Below, piece by piece: positions 6,745 to 16,231 of a stretch of 19,934 nt of DNA; position 1 is the first letter of the stretch; each line of letters starts with the position of its first letter. Location of the stretch: assembly GCA_948482865.1 (NCBI GenBank), contig CAOMHR010000009.1, forward strand, positions 1-19,934. Direction: 5' to 3'. The translations under genes and the position numbers were made by a program. The notes beneath the pieces are model-generated. The model worked only from the letters and a program-made list of their open reading frames with translations, was not told the DNA's origin and did no database searches. Source of the stretch: Christensenellaceae bacterium (GTDB taxonomy: Bacteria > Bacillota > Clostridia > Christensenellales > Borkfalkiaceae).

Positions 6745-7714
6745 CTTTAGTCCTCCTCTTGCTGTCCGCGTCGTAAGCCCTGACTATTTTCATAACCAAA
6801 GGGTTGCGGACAACGTCCTTGTCGGAAAGGTAAATTATATCTATGCCATCCACGTCCTTTAAAACGTGCGCGGCGTGTTCGAGACCGCTCGATTTTCCGT
6901 CGGGCAAATCCACCTGGGTGGCGTCGCCCGTTATTACCATTTTACTGCCGTCGCCGAAGCGGGTCAGAAACATTTTCATCTGTTCGCGCGTGGCGTTCTG
7001 CGCTTCGTCGAGTATTATGAACGCGTTAGAAAGCGTTCTGCCGCGCATATAGGCAAGGGGCGCAATTTCGATAGAGCCGCGCTCCATAAGTTTGGTGTAG
7101 TTTTCAAGCCCCAACATCTCTTGCAGAGCGTCGTACAAAGGGCGCAGATAGGGGTCTACTTTCGTCTGCAAATCGCCCGGCAAAAACCCGAGTTTCTCGC
7201 CCGCTTCCACCGCGGGACGAGTGAGAATAATTTTTTCAACCTGTTTCTGCTTCATTGCCTGCACCGCAAGGCACACCGCAAGATAGGTCTTGCCCGTACC
7301 TGCGGGACCGATGCCGAAAGTCGCGCCGCTGCGCTTGATTGCGTCAACATATCTTTTCTGCCCCACCGTTTTGCACTTAATCTGTTTGCCGCGGTAGGTA
7401 ACGGCGATTGTATCGGACGACAGTTTTGTAATGTCGCCCGCCTTGTTGTCGTGCGCAAGCTCTATGCAGTACAGAACGCGACTTTTATCTACCGCTTCGC
7501 CGTTTTCCGCAAGCGTCAGAAGACTCTCTATTACAGACGCGGCTTTTTGCGCGCTGTCTTCGGGTCCTTCGATTATGAAGTCGAGTCCGTCCACGCGGAT
7601 AATAACGCCCAGTCCGCGCATTATATCGTTCAGATTTTCATCAAAAGTCCCCACGGTCTTTTGCAGCTTGTCCACGCTGCCCGCAACGACCTTTTTTACT
7701 GTATTTCCCTGCAT
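6719..7714 (-). CDS. phoH: PhoH family ATPase
   Basis: This is a P-loop ATPase of the PhoH/PhoL family, usually found beside ybeY and thought to act in RNA metabolism, possibly as a helicase partner of YbeY. The 331-residue protein has Walker A GPAGTGKT (136-143) and Walker B IILDEAQN with D236-E237. It also has the family blocks TRPAVEAGEKLGFLPGD and MVITGDATQVDLP. The N-terminal region resembles a small KH-like RNA-binding domain (residues about 20-70). The ATG at 7714 is preceded by a weak AAGG 11 nt away. It lies 17 nt after the yqfD stop and overlaps pgpH. Confidence 0.96.
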   Translation of the reverse strand: MQGNTVKKVVAGSVDKLQKTVGTFDENLNDIMRGLGVIIRVDGLDFIIEGPEDSAQKAASVIESLLTLAENGEAVDKSRVLYCIELAHDNKAGDITKLSSDTIAVTYRGKQIKCKTVGQKRYVDAIKRSGATFGIGPAGTGKTYLAVCLAVQAMKQKQVEKIILTRPAVEAGEKLGFLPGDLQTKVDPYLRPLYDALQEMLGLENYTKLMERGSIEIAPLAYMRGRTLSNAFIILDEAQNATREQMKMFLTRFGDGSKMVITGDATQVDLPDGKSSGLEHAAHVLKDVDGIDIIYLSDKDVVRNPLVMKIVRAYDADSKRRTKVEGNKTEQ

Positions 7715-7731
7715 ATGATTTTAAAGCCTTC

Positions 7732-8634
7732 TTATGAAATATTTATACTTAACTTATGCAAATAGGTAAATTCTATTACGTAAACCACGCCGTCGTCAAC
7801 CTGTTTAACGGTGTGCGTGCGCGAAAGTATTTCTTCCGCATACAAAAGCGCCTGCGCGTAAGCCGCCTGCAAATTTTCATCAGACTCGGTTTTGGCGGGG
7901 TATTCGAACCCCGACTTACACTCCAGCTCGCAATAACCGACGGCAAGGCAGTCCACACGTTTTTCGTTTTCACCTTCGCCTATTATTGTATAGGCGGATA
8001 TGAGCGCGTCGCCGGAGTTTACCGTGTCGCCCGCAGAAACGCGCGCCGTTCCGCATATCGCGACTACGTTTTTAACCACGCCCGTCCTGTCGGAAACCAG
8101 CGAAGACAGTTCGGCTTTATCCGTGTGTTCTTCGTCAACCTGAACGTCCACCGTAAGAATGCTGCCCCTTCTCTGGATATTGCAAAACGTGACGTTGGGA
8201 AGAGCGAGAATTTTTCCCGTTGCCGCAGGGGCGTCAAACCCCGCGCACATACTGAATTCTTTTGCGCCAGCTTCGTAAATTATCCGCTTTACTTCGGGCG
8301 TGAGATAGCTTCCGCTGCCGCTGACGTTTATTTTGAATATGAAAGAATTGGATACCGCCGCTGCCGCCACAAACACGAACGCGCCCACGGCAAGCCCTAT
8401 GCGGTTTACAACGCTTTTCAAAAACCCCGCGCGTCTGCCGAGATTTTCTACCTTTATATTATAACACGGGTTGGAAAAAATTGCAAAAACTTTTTTAAGG
8501 TCTTTGTCTTTTACGCAAAACGCAAATTCCGCGCCCGATTTTTTGCAGTTGTAAACGCCTATCTGCGATTTTTTAAGTTTTTTAAGCGCGGCTTCGGCTG
8601 TGCACACCACCGAAATCTGTGTATACTTAGTCAA
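7732..8634 (-). CDS. yqfD: Sporulation protein YqfD
   Basis: YqfD is a mother-cell sporulation membrane protein (related to SpoIV-type stage IV proteins) of unclear biochemical role. The 300-residue protein shows the family layout: an N-terminal alpha/beta region, one membrane helix (about 78-100, VVNRIGLAVGAFVF...), then an outer domain with repeated beta strands. Bacillus homologues are nearer 400 residues, so this is a short version. The start is TTG at 8634, supported by GGGGGTGA five bases upstream. It overlaps the end of yqfC by 8 nt, so the two are translationally coupled. Assignment rests on family pattern plus the yqfC-yqfD-phoH order. Confidence 0.9.
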   Translation of the reverse strand: MTKYTQISVVCTAEAALKKLKKSQIGVYNCKKSGAEFAFCVKDKDLKKVFAIFSNPCYNIKVENLGRRAGFLKSVVNRIGLAVGAFVFVAAAAVSNSFIFKINVSGSGSYLTPEVKRIIYEAGAKEFSMCAGFDAPAATGKILALPNVTFCNIQRRGSILTVDVQVDEEHTDKAELSSLVSDRTGVVKNVVAICGTARVSAGDTVNSGDALISAYTIIGEGENEKRVDCLAVGYCELECKSGFEYPAKTESDENLQAAYAQALLYAEEILSRTHTVKQVDDGVVYVIEFTYLHKLSINIS

Positions 8635-8872
8635 CGGTCACCCCCGATATATTGCCGCGGATAAGTAAGTCTTCTTCAAAATATTTGCCGAGAGTCAGAT
8701 TGTCGCCAAACACGGTTATTCTGTTCTTTTTAAGGGCAAGCACTATCTTTTCGGGCGTGTACTCCGCCACGCCTTTTACGCTTCTGAAATATCCGCCGAA
8801 ACCCGGCACCACCGAAAAGGATTTTAACGTATCCGCGCCCAGCTCTTCCAAAATCTGTTCCAAAAGTTTCAT
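8627..8872 (-). CDS. yqfC: Sporulation protein YqfC
   Basis: This 81-residue protein aligns with the YqfC family. It has a beta-rich core running from FSVVPGFGGYF through VAEYTPEKIVLAL and ITVFGDNLTLGKYFEEDLLI to GNISGV. It is the first gene of the operon and partner of yqfD. The ATG at 8872 is the first start after an in-frame stop. No ribosome site is visible, and the candidate sigma-E -10 ends only five bases upstream. Translation may therefore be leaderless, or begin at a downstream TTG such as codon 4. The gene is probably mother-cell specific, like its Bacillus counterpart. Confidence 0.88.
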   Translation of the reverse strand: MKLLEQILEELGADTLKSFSVVPGFGGYFRSVKGVAEYTPEKIVLALKKNRITVFGDNLTLGKYFEEDLLIRGNISGVTVD

Positions 8873-8877
8873 ATAAT

Positions 8878-8906
8878 ATTGTATGAATATAAATTAAGCG
8901 GTATGC
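8878..8906 (-). promoter_or_regulatory. Candidate sigma-E sporulation promoter of the yqfC operon
   Basis: On the minus strand a -35-like GCATACC (8906-8900) is followed by exactly 14 bp and then CATACAAT (8885-8878). The -10 equals the known sigma-E consensus and the -35 matches its GCATA core. The associated genes are known sigma-E targets in Bacillus. The phoH-recO genes downstream are housekeeping and probably have another promoter inside yqfC-yqfD, which I could not locate. Confidence 0.65.
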
Positions 8907-8936
8907 AAAAGCCGCGGCGTAAACGCCGCGGCTTTT
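8907..8936. terminator. Intrinsic terminator after the giant lipoprotein gene
   Basis: AAAAGCCGCGGCG (8907-8919), loop TAAA, CGCCGCGGCTTTT (8924-8936): a perfect 13-bp stem with a four-base loop. It lies just past the stop codon of the 8950-16038 gene and directly abuts the yqfC promoter, insulating the operon. Confidence 0.9.
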
Positions 8937-8949
8937 ATTGTTGTATTAT

Positions 8950-11900
8950 TTAAAACGTTACCGAAAGATTTACGTTGCCGTTAGCCGTTGCGGAATTTAC
9001 AAGTCCGTCGGTATTAAGGCTGTAAGACCCGCCGACCCCGCCGAAAAGCGTTTTCTTCTTGACGCGGAGAGTGAACATTTCAAGACCGTTGACGCCCGTA
9101 TAATATATTTCAATCTGGGTGTCGCCGTCAAGTTCGCGCTTGACGCTGTAAGTTCCGTTTTCGAGCATAGCTATTTTGCCTGTAAACGATTTACCCGCTT
9201 CCTGCGTGGCATTATTCTTATCGCACTGGTCGGAAGGCACGTTTTCAAAGATAAACGCCGCCGCGCCGCCTGAAACGCTGTAATTCAAAGAGTAGAAAAC
9301 TCTGGGATACAGAACGGTTGTGTTTTTATCGAGATTGGTAATTTGGGTGTGGAATTCGGCATCTTCTTTCAGATACCAGGCATAGAAGCTGTCTGCCACA
9401 GAAGAGTCCACTTCAATCTGAACCGCGTTGGGGTCGGTTCCGCTTGTGAGAACGGCACCGTCTTTCACACCGGTCAGCATTCCGTCCCTGCCGTCCGCCC
9501 ATATTGCATAGTAGTTTACGTACTGCACGGTGGATGAAGTAAATTCAAGCACGCTGCCCTTTTCGTACGCCCAGCCAAGGAAGAGATATCCTTCTGCGGA
9601 AATTGTCCCGAGTTGGGTTACGCCCTGCTCTACGCCGTCAACGGTAAGGTTGTAACCCGCCGCATAACTTACGCCGTCATAGATATAATCCACCGCGCTG
9701 TGAATGATTACGCTTGTAATTTCAACTTCCCTTACTTCGCCGTTCAACGATACGGGATGCGTAGGCATATCGAACTTATAGCCCGAAGCGTCGCCGTAGA
9801 TGCCGTCCACGCCAGAAAGCGATACAAATTCATATCCGTCGGGGGGAGTGACCGTCACGGTAGTGCCTGCCTGCGCGTATACGGCGTTGTCGTTACCGAA
9901 AGTCGCGCACGCGTCGCCGCTGATAACCGCGCCTTCGATATCGACGGTTAAAAGATAATAGTAAGGCGTAGCGGTGTTAATTGTAACGTTTACGGTGTAA
10001 TATTTATTATCAGCCGCAAAGCCGTTATCCACCGAAACTTCGTAACCGTTTATATAACCCTTGGAAGCGGTAGCCCTGTTGAGTTCGTCAATAGCGGCAG
10101 TTTTTATCTGATTTGCAGACAAGCCGTCGCTCACGACTCCGCTTGCCAGACAACCGAGCTGCGTTACGCCGTTGCCGGAAATTTTATATTCTACGTACGC
10201 CCAGTTTGCGGAGTGCAGTCCGCCCGTGCCGCTGCGCTGTATGAACGCGCCGTCACGGTATTCGGTCCAGTCGCCGCCGGGGCAGGTTATGTTTGTGTAA
10301 TAGACGTGCAATTTTGTGGTCTTGCCGCCCGACGCTTCGGAACAGCCGAAGAATACGTATCTGCTGTCGCCCTTAACGCCGTTGCCGCCCAAGGTCACGT
10401 TCTTTGCAAGGAATACGACGCTCTCTATCGCGTAGTTATCCATAAACGCCTGCGCGCCTACCGACGTTACCGTTTCGGGAACGACTACGTTTTTGACCAT
10501 AGAGCTTTTAAGTGCGTTTGCCGCGATTGAAGTTACGGGATAGCCGTTTATATTGCTTTCGAGAACAAGGGTCGAACCGGACTCCGTGTAAGGCTTAATA
10601 GCATATTCGTCAAATGCTTTAACTTCATAAGCGTTGTCGGTGTACGCGTAGACCACTCCGTTTACCGTCATTTCGGCAATCATATATTTGCCGTAAACCG
10701 TGGGAACGCCGTCAACCTTTACTATATTAGCGTCGTTGGCGTAATCGGTCTTTACGGTAAAGTCTTTATCCGCATACCAGCCAAGGAAGGTATAGCCGCC
10801 GATTGAATACTCTATAAGCTGCGCGTCGTCCACAAAACCGCCCGTTACGGTGCCGACACCGTCGACTCCCGTTACGAAGTTGATTTTAACCGACTTCTCT
10901 ACCTGCGCGTATATAGTTGTATCGCCCCAGAGCTGCATATAAATTCTGCCGTCGTCCTGGTCGGTAATTCTGTTGTTGCCTTCCCTGTCGGTGGTATAAA
11001 TTATTTTATATGTATGCTCGTCGTTGACCCATGTGGGTGCAAAAGGCGTTCTTAAATACACTATAGAACTGTAAGCTATATCGTCTGCCCTGAAGTAAAC
11101 GCCGTCTTCGTTCAGCTCTAATCCGAGTTGCCCGTAAGCCGTTTTAAGCATATCGCCGTACTCTACGGTTAATGTTACGTTTGTATACTTGTTTACGGAA
11201 GCATAAGGATTTTCTTCGCCGGTAGTGTAGCAGCCGAATACCTTTTCAATATGCTCGTCTGAAGATTCAAACGTTTTATTGAAGTCTATTTCGTAATTTT
11301 CCGTTACTACGTTGTAGTAGTTGGGCGCGGCGTATTCTCCCGTCAATTCGCCCGATTCGTAAAGGTTTGTAACGCCTTCTTTGTATTCGTTCAAATCTAT
11401 TGTGAGATTGACCGTCGCGGGCGAAGCCGAAAGCGAACCTATCGCTTTTATTCCGGTTATGCCCTGCTCGTCGTTGCGGGTAAGACCTACGTAAAGGCTG
11501 TTCAGTACACCACCCGTAAGACCATTGGCGTTCAGTTGCAACGCGTAATAGTTTTCGCCGAACCCGAGCGCGTCAGCCGCAGCCGTGCCGCTTCCGAAAC
11601 TTGTGACGGTAGAGCCGTTCACGTCTATTGCGAAACCTGTCAGGAACTGGGTGAGATAGAAATTTCCGTCCGAAGCCGAAGCATTTGCAAGCGTTTCATA
11701 CAGGGTATACGTGGGCGTGCCGTCCGAAACGAGCGAAGGCACAGCGCCCGCGATTATATTCCATACGCTGTCGCTCATACCTATCAGCCAACGGATAGGC
11801 GAATCAACGCCGCCGGAATGTTCAACGAATGCGTTTTCAAGCAGATAGTCCAGAGTCATTACTTTGTAGACCGCGTCCGCCGTACCTACTCCCTTGCCGA

Positions 11901-14900
11901 AAGTTACGTATCCGTTTGAATATGTAATGGAAATACGGTTTGCCGAAGCAAGCGTGAAGCCAAGAACGGAACTGCCCTTCAAATCCGCAAGAACGGTCAG
12001 GTAGAACTGTCCGTTCTGGTCAAGACCTACGGTGAGCGAAGTTACGTTCATTTCTATATTTTTATTGATGCTTATACCCACGGAAACTTTTACGGCTATA
12101 TCGATTCTGCCAGCGAACGTATACAGGGTGTAAATCCCGCCGTTGTCGTCCGTCACGGTCTTATACAAGTCGGAAATGAGCGTGGGTACGAAACCTGCGT
12201 TTATATAAGCCGCCTGCCAGTTATCCGCGTAAACGCGCCTTGCCGCTTTTTCGGCTGAAAGGTTAATCCAGTCCCTGCCGCCGACGGACACGCTGCCTGT
12301 AACGGCGTGCGTTTTGGGGTCTACTCCTATTTTTGCCGTACCTATTTCAAAACCTAAATCGGTACCGAACAATTTGAGAATATTGTCGACGTTCACCGTC
12401 GCGGTGTTAACGCCGTCCACTTTATTGAACGATATCGTGTTTGCAAAATCAAACGAAATAAGTTTGGTGATAAGGTCCGAAAGAGCGTTTTCGTCACCGC
12501 GTGCAACTTCATAACTGCTTGCGGCAGCCTTGCTTTCCGCGGGGTGAATAAGTTTCGAAAGGGTGGTTATAAAGTTCTCGTCAGTAATTAATCTCACCAG
12601 TTCTTCAACCGCCAAAGATATGTCGTCCTTAGCCGCATAGAACTTAATTTCATTGAGATTGGTAGTTCCTATTTTGTCAAGACTGAGATAAATTTTTTCG
12701 TCGTTGTAGCGGACGTTTGCGTTGACCGCGGTTGCGCCTATGTTTAAAACAAGGTCGATTTCCGCAAGTTTGTCGCCCTTTATTTTGTCGCCCGCAAGTC
12801 CCTGCGTGTAGTACAGGGTTGCGTCAACCGTAATTTCTTTCAGAGCGGGAATTTCGCTGTTCGCGCCGTCAAGATGGATAGCGACTTCGTACGTATTGCT
12901 GCCCAGAGTCTGCGAAACCGAAAGTTCGTTTTCGACAACGGCGAACAGATAGTTGTAAACTATTTTGGCAAATGCGTCTTCGGTCTGCGCCGTTGAATAT
13001 ATCTCGCAGTTTTCAAGAGCGGAGTTTACCCTGTCGAAACCGGAGCCGTCGCCCGCCTTAACGCCTGCGTAAACGTCTAAAATCTGCGCGCCGTTTTCGT
13101 CGGTGATATTTGCGTCAAGCGCAAGAGAACCGTTTGCCGTAAGGGTTAAATTGCCGTACAGCGCGTGGTTAATCATAAGTTTGCTTACGCTGCCGTCTTC
13201 AACGTCGTAGTCGGTGGAAACCGAAAGGTCTTTGACAAAGCCGAGAACAACGCCCAGAATTTTCTGGAAGTTGTTGCTTGCAACTATCTCTTCCACTGCC
13301 GCGCCGATATTGCCGCCGTCAAGGTTAACCGAAGTATTGTACAGCCCGACCGCAGACGAAGCCGTTGCGTTACCGCTCTTTTCGCCGTTAATCAAAAGGT
13401 TGACGCTGTCTATTATGTTCTGAATGCCGTTTTTGGTGTCTGTAATGTCCTTGTCGTAAATTTCCATTCCCAGACTGTTTACCGCGAATTTTACGAAAGG
13501 CTTGCCTTCTTCCGCCGCGGCGTCGTAGAAAAGTTTAAGCGCAACTTCGTCCTTGCTTGAAGCAGAAGTTCCGTCCGCGATAGTCATAACCGCGTCTACG
13601 GCAATTTTAAGTCCGCCCTTCCAGCTTACTTCGCCGCCGCCCACAATCTGCATGGGCATATTGTCAATTACTACAAGCCCGTCTATTTCGAAAGCAACCG
13701 CTTTCGCGTCGATTATGTATCCAGCTTCCTTTACCGCGACCGAAACCAGTTTTATAAGTCCCGCCGCGTCGAGATATTCGCCCCTGTCGGGAAGAACAAC
13801 CTGTTCGCCGCTGCCTTCCACTCTCATATCGAGACCGAGCGCGGCAAGGGTAAGCGAAAGATTGGCTTTTCCGTCTGTAAGTCCCAACGCGAGCGCGGCG
13901 GTGCCGAATTTAACGCCGTTTACGTTAACGCCCAGCGCGTTCACTATTGCGTCAACGTCGCAAGACACGCGTATCTGCGAATTGCTTGCGTAAATATCGC
14001 CCAGCACTTCGCCGAAGTTGAGATTGAGTATGCCGTTAATTATATCCGCAACAGACTTTGCCGCTTCCCCGCTTTGGTCTTCGGTAAGGCTGCCGTCTGT
14101 CTGGCTGTTATTGATTAAACTTAAAAGTTCTTTTACCGCGTCCACAGTTTCGTCTATATCGCAGTAAATTTTTGCGCCCATCTCTTCGCCGTTGACTTTC
14201 AACAGTTCGAGATAAATTTTACCCGCGCTCTTGAAGTCGATATTGTTGCCGTAGTAGACTGCAAGTTCCGCGTTGAGTCCCGCGTACGCCACGTCAAGGT
14301 CCACGCGGGTGGCAATGTCGTAACCGAGTTCAACGTAAGCCTGCGCCTTTACGGAGAGTCCGCTAAGCATATCTATTACGTTTTGCTTTGAGCCGTCGAA
14401 ATCAAGAGTTACTTTAAGCGTGTCACTGTCAAGCATAGAGTGAACGCCCGCCGCGTAATCGGCAAGGTTTGCGGGTGCGTCCGCTTTGTTGTGCGAAATT
14501 ATTTCGCCGTCCTTGTCGGGCGAAATCTTTGCGCGCAGGTCTATCGAAGTTGAATCGTATGTAATGCTTTCGAGTTCTATATTGTTGAACTTGTAGGACG
14601 AACCGTCGCGGTCGAAATGCATATAAAGGCGCACGCCTATGCCCATACCCAGTAAATCGTCCGTTTCAGCCGAAATCGTAACGGTGCTGTCGTCGTGTTC
14701 TTCTTTGAACATTCCAAGCAATGAAGCTATGTCAAAGCCTTCGCTTTCGGACTGCTCTTCTTCGGTAAGCGCGTACGAAGCTGCCGCCGCGCCGTCCTTT
14801 TTAAACCTTTCAGCCCATTCTTTGAACTGGTTAATTATCGTGGAAACCGCGTCCACGTTCAGGGTCATTGCAAACTCGTCGCTGTAATAAGCGTTTACCG

Positions 14901-16038
14901 CGCCGCCCGCAAAATCTATGTACAAATCCTGCTTGCCGTCCTTTCTGCCGAGAGAAATGCGCGCGTCGATACTGCCAAGAACGTCTTCAAGGCTTGCGAG
15001 AGAGAGATAAATTTTTCCGCTGTAATCGGTCTGCCCTACGGTAAGTTCCGCGTTGAACTGTTCACCGCCTGCAAGCACGCCGCTGAACGCGCTGCCGAGC
15101 ACGTTTAAAATATCCACGTCGTCGCTTGCGGGGTCGTCCTGTTCGTCGTCCACTTTACCGAGATACTGTTTGTAATAACTGTCGTAATAACCGTAATGCA
15201 CGTTGTCGAACTGGTCTTCGCCGTAAGAGAAAGTTGTGGTTACTTTCGCCGTAGAGTCCATTGCGATTCCGCCGAGCGAGCTGGGCGCTATCTTTGTTTT
15301 TTCTTCGCAATAGCTTGAAAGAACGGTCCAGTTACTGTCGAAAGTAAACGAAATTTCTATGCTGTTGAATTCGGGAAAGCCTTTAAGGTCGCCCCTGGTC
15401 TTCATACCGTACTGGTAATAAGACGCGGCTTTGCTGTTCAGCGAAAACGACTGCGTATAAGTGCCGTCGCCGTTATCCACGACTTCGCCCCAGCTTTTAA
15501 TTGTTTCTTTGTTTATAATGTAAACCGACATTTCGGTTGAATACTCGCCGTAAGTTTTAAGGTATTTCGCCCTGTCGTAATAAGTGGGTTGTGAAGTTTT
15601 CCATTTTGCCGACGTGGAATTGGTAGATTTGCCGGGGGTTTCGGAAGTGCGCATATAAACTTCGTTGTTAACGAAGCACGCCTGCGTTCCCGCCTTTACC
15701 AGTGACGAATACGTAATGTCCGAACAAATCATTACGCTGTCTTTATAGTCTTTCCAGGTCTGCGTAACCTGTGTGTAGCCCATAGCTTTCGAAGCGCAGT
15801 AAGCATACGCGTGATAATAGTCCTGTCTGTCAAGCGCGTAAGCCATATATCCTATATTTTCAAGTCCGGTGTGCGCGGTGGGCGCAGAACCGTCGTTGGG
15901 AAGCGCCAGACGGTAAGTCGTCGCGTCGTCGGGCGTTTCGGTGGGTCCTTTAGCCTTGCAGGCGGTAAGTCCGCCGGTAACACAACCCGCACATAATATT
16001 CCAAGCAGCGTAGCCGCTATCTTTTTGCCGAATTTCAT
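8950..16038 (-). CDS. Giant modular surface lipoprotein (2362 aa)
   Basis: I do not recognise the protein as a whole. It begins with a lipoprotein signal peptide (lipobox LTAC, Cys27), so it should be anchored in the membrane outer face. Residues about 35-300 are an unfamiliar Tyr-rich region. From about 310 to 1300, a large degenerate module recurs about three times, with landmarks KIYLSL near 341, KIYLEL near 607 and KIYLSL near 1112. Each is followed by an acidic helix (such as DETVDAVKELLSLI) and a strand-rich block (such as CDVDAIVNALGVNVNGVKFG). The C-terminal third has two InlB/Flg_new-type segments (GYTFLGWY near 1746, GYLFLGW near 2148) and a BspA-like LRR_5 patch (about 1829-1866, VTSIAANALKSS). 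No enzyme motif or sortase signal is visible. Adhesion or ligand binding is a guess. It has a strong promoter, an AAGGGA ribosome site and its own terminator. Confidence 0.92.
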   Translation of the reverse strand: MKFGKKIAATLLGILCAGCVTGGLTACKAKGPTETPDDATTYRLALPNDGSAPTAHTGLENIGYMAYALDRQDYYHAYAYCASKAMGYTQVTQTWKDYKDSVMICSDITYSSLVKAGTQACFVNNEVYMRTSETPGKSTNSTSAKWKTSQPTYYDRAKYLKTYGEYSTEMSVYIINKETIKSWGEVVDNGDGTYTQSFSLNSKAASYYQYGMKTRGDLKGFPEFNSIEISFTFDSNWTVLSSYCEEKTKIAPSSLGGIAMDSTAKVTTTFSYGEDQFDNVHYGYYDSYYKQYLGKVDDEQDDPASDDVDILNVLGSAFSGVLAGGEQFNAELTVGQTDYSGKIYLSLASLEDVLGSIDARISLGRKDGKQDLYIDFAGGAVNAYYSDEFAMTLNVDAVSTIINQFKEWAERFKKDGAAAASYALTEEEQSESEGFDIASLLGMFKEEHDDSTVTISAETDDLLGMGIGVRLYMHFDRDGSSYKFNNIELESITYDSTSIDLRAKISPDKDGEIISHNKADAPANLADYAAGVHSMLDSDTLKVTLDFDGSKQNVIDMLSGLSVKAQAYVELGYDIATRVDLDVAYAGLNAELAVYYGNNIDFKSAGKIYLELLKVNGEEMGAKIYCDIDETVDAVKELLSLINNSQTDGSLTEDQSGEAAKSVADIINGILNLNFGEVLGDIYASNSQIRVSCDVDAIVNALGVNVNGVKFGTAALALGLTDGKANLSLTLAALGLDMRVEGSGEQVVLPDRGEYLDAAGLIKLVSVAVKEAGYIIDAKAVAFEIDGLVVIDNMPMQIVGGGEVSWKGGLKIAVDAVMTIADGTSASSKDEVALKLFYDAAAEEGKPFVKFAVNSLGMEIYDKDITDTKNGIQNIIDSVNLLINGEKSGNATASSAVGLYNTSVNLDGGNIGAAVEEIVASNNFQKILGVVLGFVKDLSVSTDYDVEDGSVSKLMINHALYGNLTLTANGSLALDANITDENGAQILDVYAGVKAGDGSGFDRVNSALENCEIYSTAQTEDAFAKIVYNYLFAVVENELSVSQTLGSNTYEVAIHLDGANSEIPALKEITVDATLYYTQGLAGDKIKGDKLAEIDLVLNIGATAVNANVRYNDEKIYLSLDKIGTTNLNEIKFYAAKDDISLAVEELVRLITDENFITTLSKLIHPAESKAAASSYEVARGDENALSDLITKLISFDFANTISFNKVDGVNTATVNVDNILKLFGTDLGFEIGTAKIGVDPKTHAVTGSVSVGGRDWINLSAEKAARRVYADNWQAAYINAGFVPTLISDLYKTVTDDNGGIYTLYTFAGRIDIAVKVSVGISINKNIEMNVTSLTVGLDQNGQFYLTVLADLKGSSVLGFTLASANRISITYSNGYVTFGKGVGTADAVYKVMTLDYLLENAFVEHSGGVDSPIRWLIGMSDSVWNIIAGAVPSLVSDGTPTYTLYETLANASASDGNFYLTQFLTGFAIDVNGSTVTSFGSGTAAADALGFGENYYALQLNANGLTGGVLNSLYVGLTRNDEQGITGIKAIGSLSASPATVNLTIDLNEYKEGVTNLYESGELTGEYAAPNYYNVVTENYEIDFNKTFESSDEHIEKVFGCYTTGEENPYASVNKYTNVTLTVEYGDMLKTAYGQLGLELNEDGVYFRADDIAYSSIVYLRTPFAPTWVNDEHTYKIIYTTDREGNNRITDQDDGRIYMQLWGDTTIYAQVEKSVKINFVTGVDGVGTVTGGFVDDAQLIEYSIGGYTFLGWYADKDFTVKTDYANDANIVKVDGVPTVYGKYMIAEMTVNGVVYAYTDNAYEVKAFDEYAIKPYTESGSTLVLESNINGYPVTSIAANALKSSMVKNVVVPETVTSVGAQAFMDNYAIESVVFLAKNVTLGGNGVKGDSRYVFFGCSEASGGKTTKLHVYYTNITCPGGDWTEYRDGAFIQRSGTGGLHSANWAYVEYKISGNGVTQLGCLASGVVSDGLSANQIKTAAIDELNRATASKGYINGYEVSVDNGFAADNKYYTVNVTINTATPYYYLLTVDIEGAVISGDACATFGNDNAVYAQAGTTVTVTPPDGYEFVSLSGVDGIYGDASGYKFDMPTHPVSLNGEVREVEITSVIIHSAVDYIYDGVSYAAGYNLTVDGVEQGVTQLGTISAEGYLFLGWAYEKGSVLEFTSSTVQYVNYYAIWADGRDGMLTGVKDGAVLTSGTDPNAVQIEVDSSVADSFYAWYLKEDAEFHTQITNLDKNTTVLYPRVFYSLNYSVSGGAAAFIFENVPSDQCDKNNATQEAGKSFTGKIAMLENGTYSVKRELDGDTQIEIYYTGVNGLEMFTLRVKKKTLFGGVGGSYSLNTDGLVNSATANGNVNLSVTF

Positions 16039-16071
16039 ATCTTATATCCCTTATAAATATAACTGTGTTCA

Positions 16072-16100
16072 ATTATAAAGATAAAAAAACATATTGTCAA
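16072..16100 (-). promoter_or_regulatory. Perfect-consensus sigma-A promoter of the giant lipoprotein gene
   Basis: TTGACA (16100-16095), a 17-bp spacer and TATAAT (16077-16072) on the minus strand match the housekeeping consensus at all twelve positions. The predicted start is near 16065. The ribosome site AAGGGA (16052-16047) lies 8 nt before the ATG. A repeated AAACGTT occurs upstream (near 16100 and 16166), of unknown meaning. Confidence 0.85.
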
Positions 16101-16197
16101 ACGTTTTTGAGCATTTGTCATTAAAAATTATTACATTGCCCAAGAAAAAATTACAAATTAAGACAAACGTTCCTATTTTTCGATTACTACATTAATT

Positions 16198-16226
16198 TAT
16201 AATGTAACAAAACACTGCAATAGGAG
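16198..16226 (+). promoter_or_regulatory. Candidate -10 and ribosome site of the minDE-like pair
   Basis: TATAAT (16198-16203) stands upstream of the gene, with no good -35 at 17 bp (ATTTTT at 16175-16180). An AGGAG ribosome site (16222-16226) lies five bases before the ATG at 16232. The start of translation is therefore well supported; the promoter is tentative. Confidence 0.5.
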
Positions 16227-16231
16227 AAAAA

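Noticed and set aside
16095..16172. AAACGTT repeats between the lipoprotein and minD-like genes as operators
   Set aside because: Only two short copies with different flanks; not enough to call a binding site.
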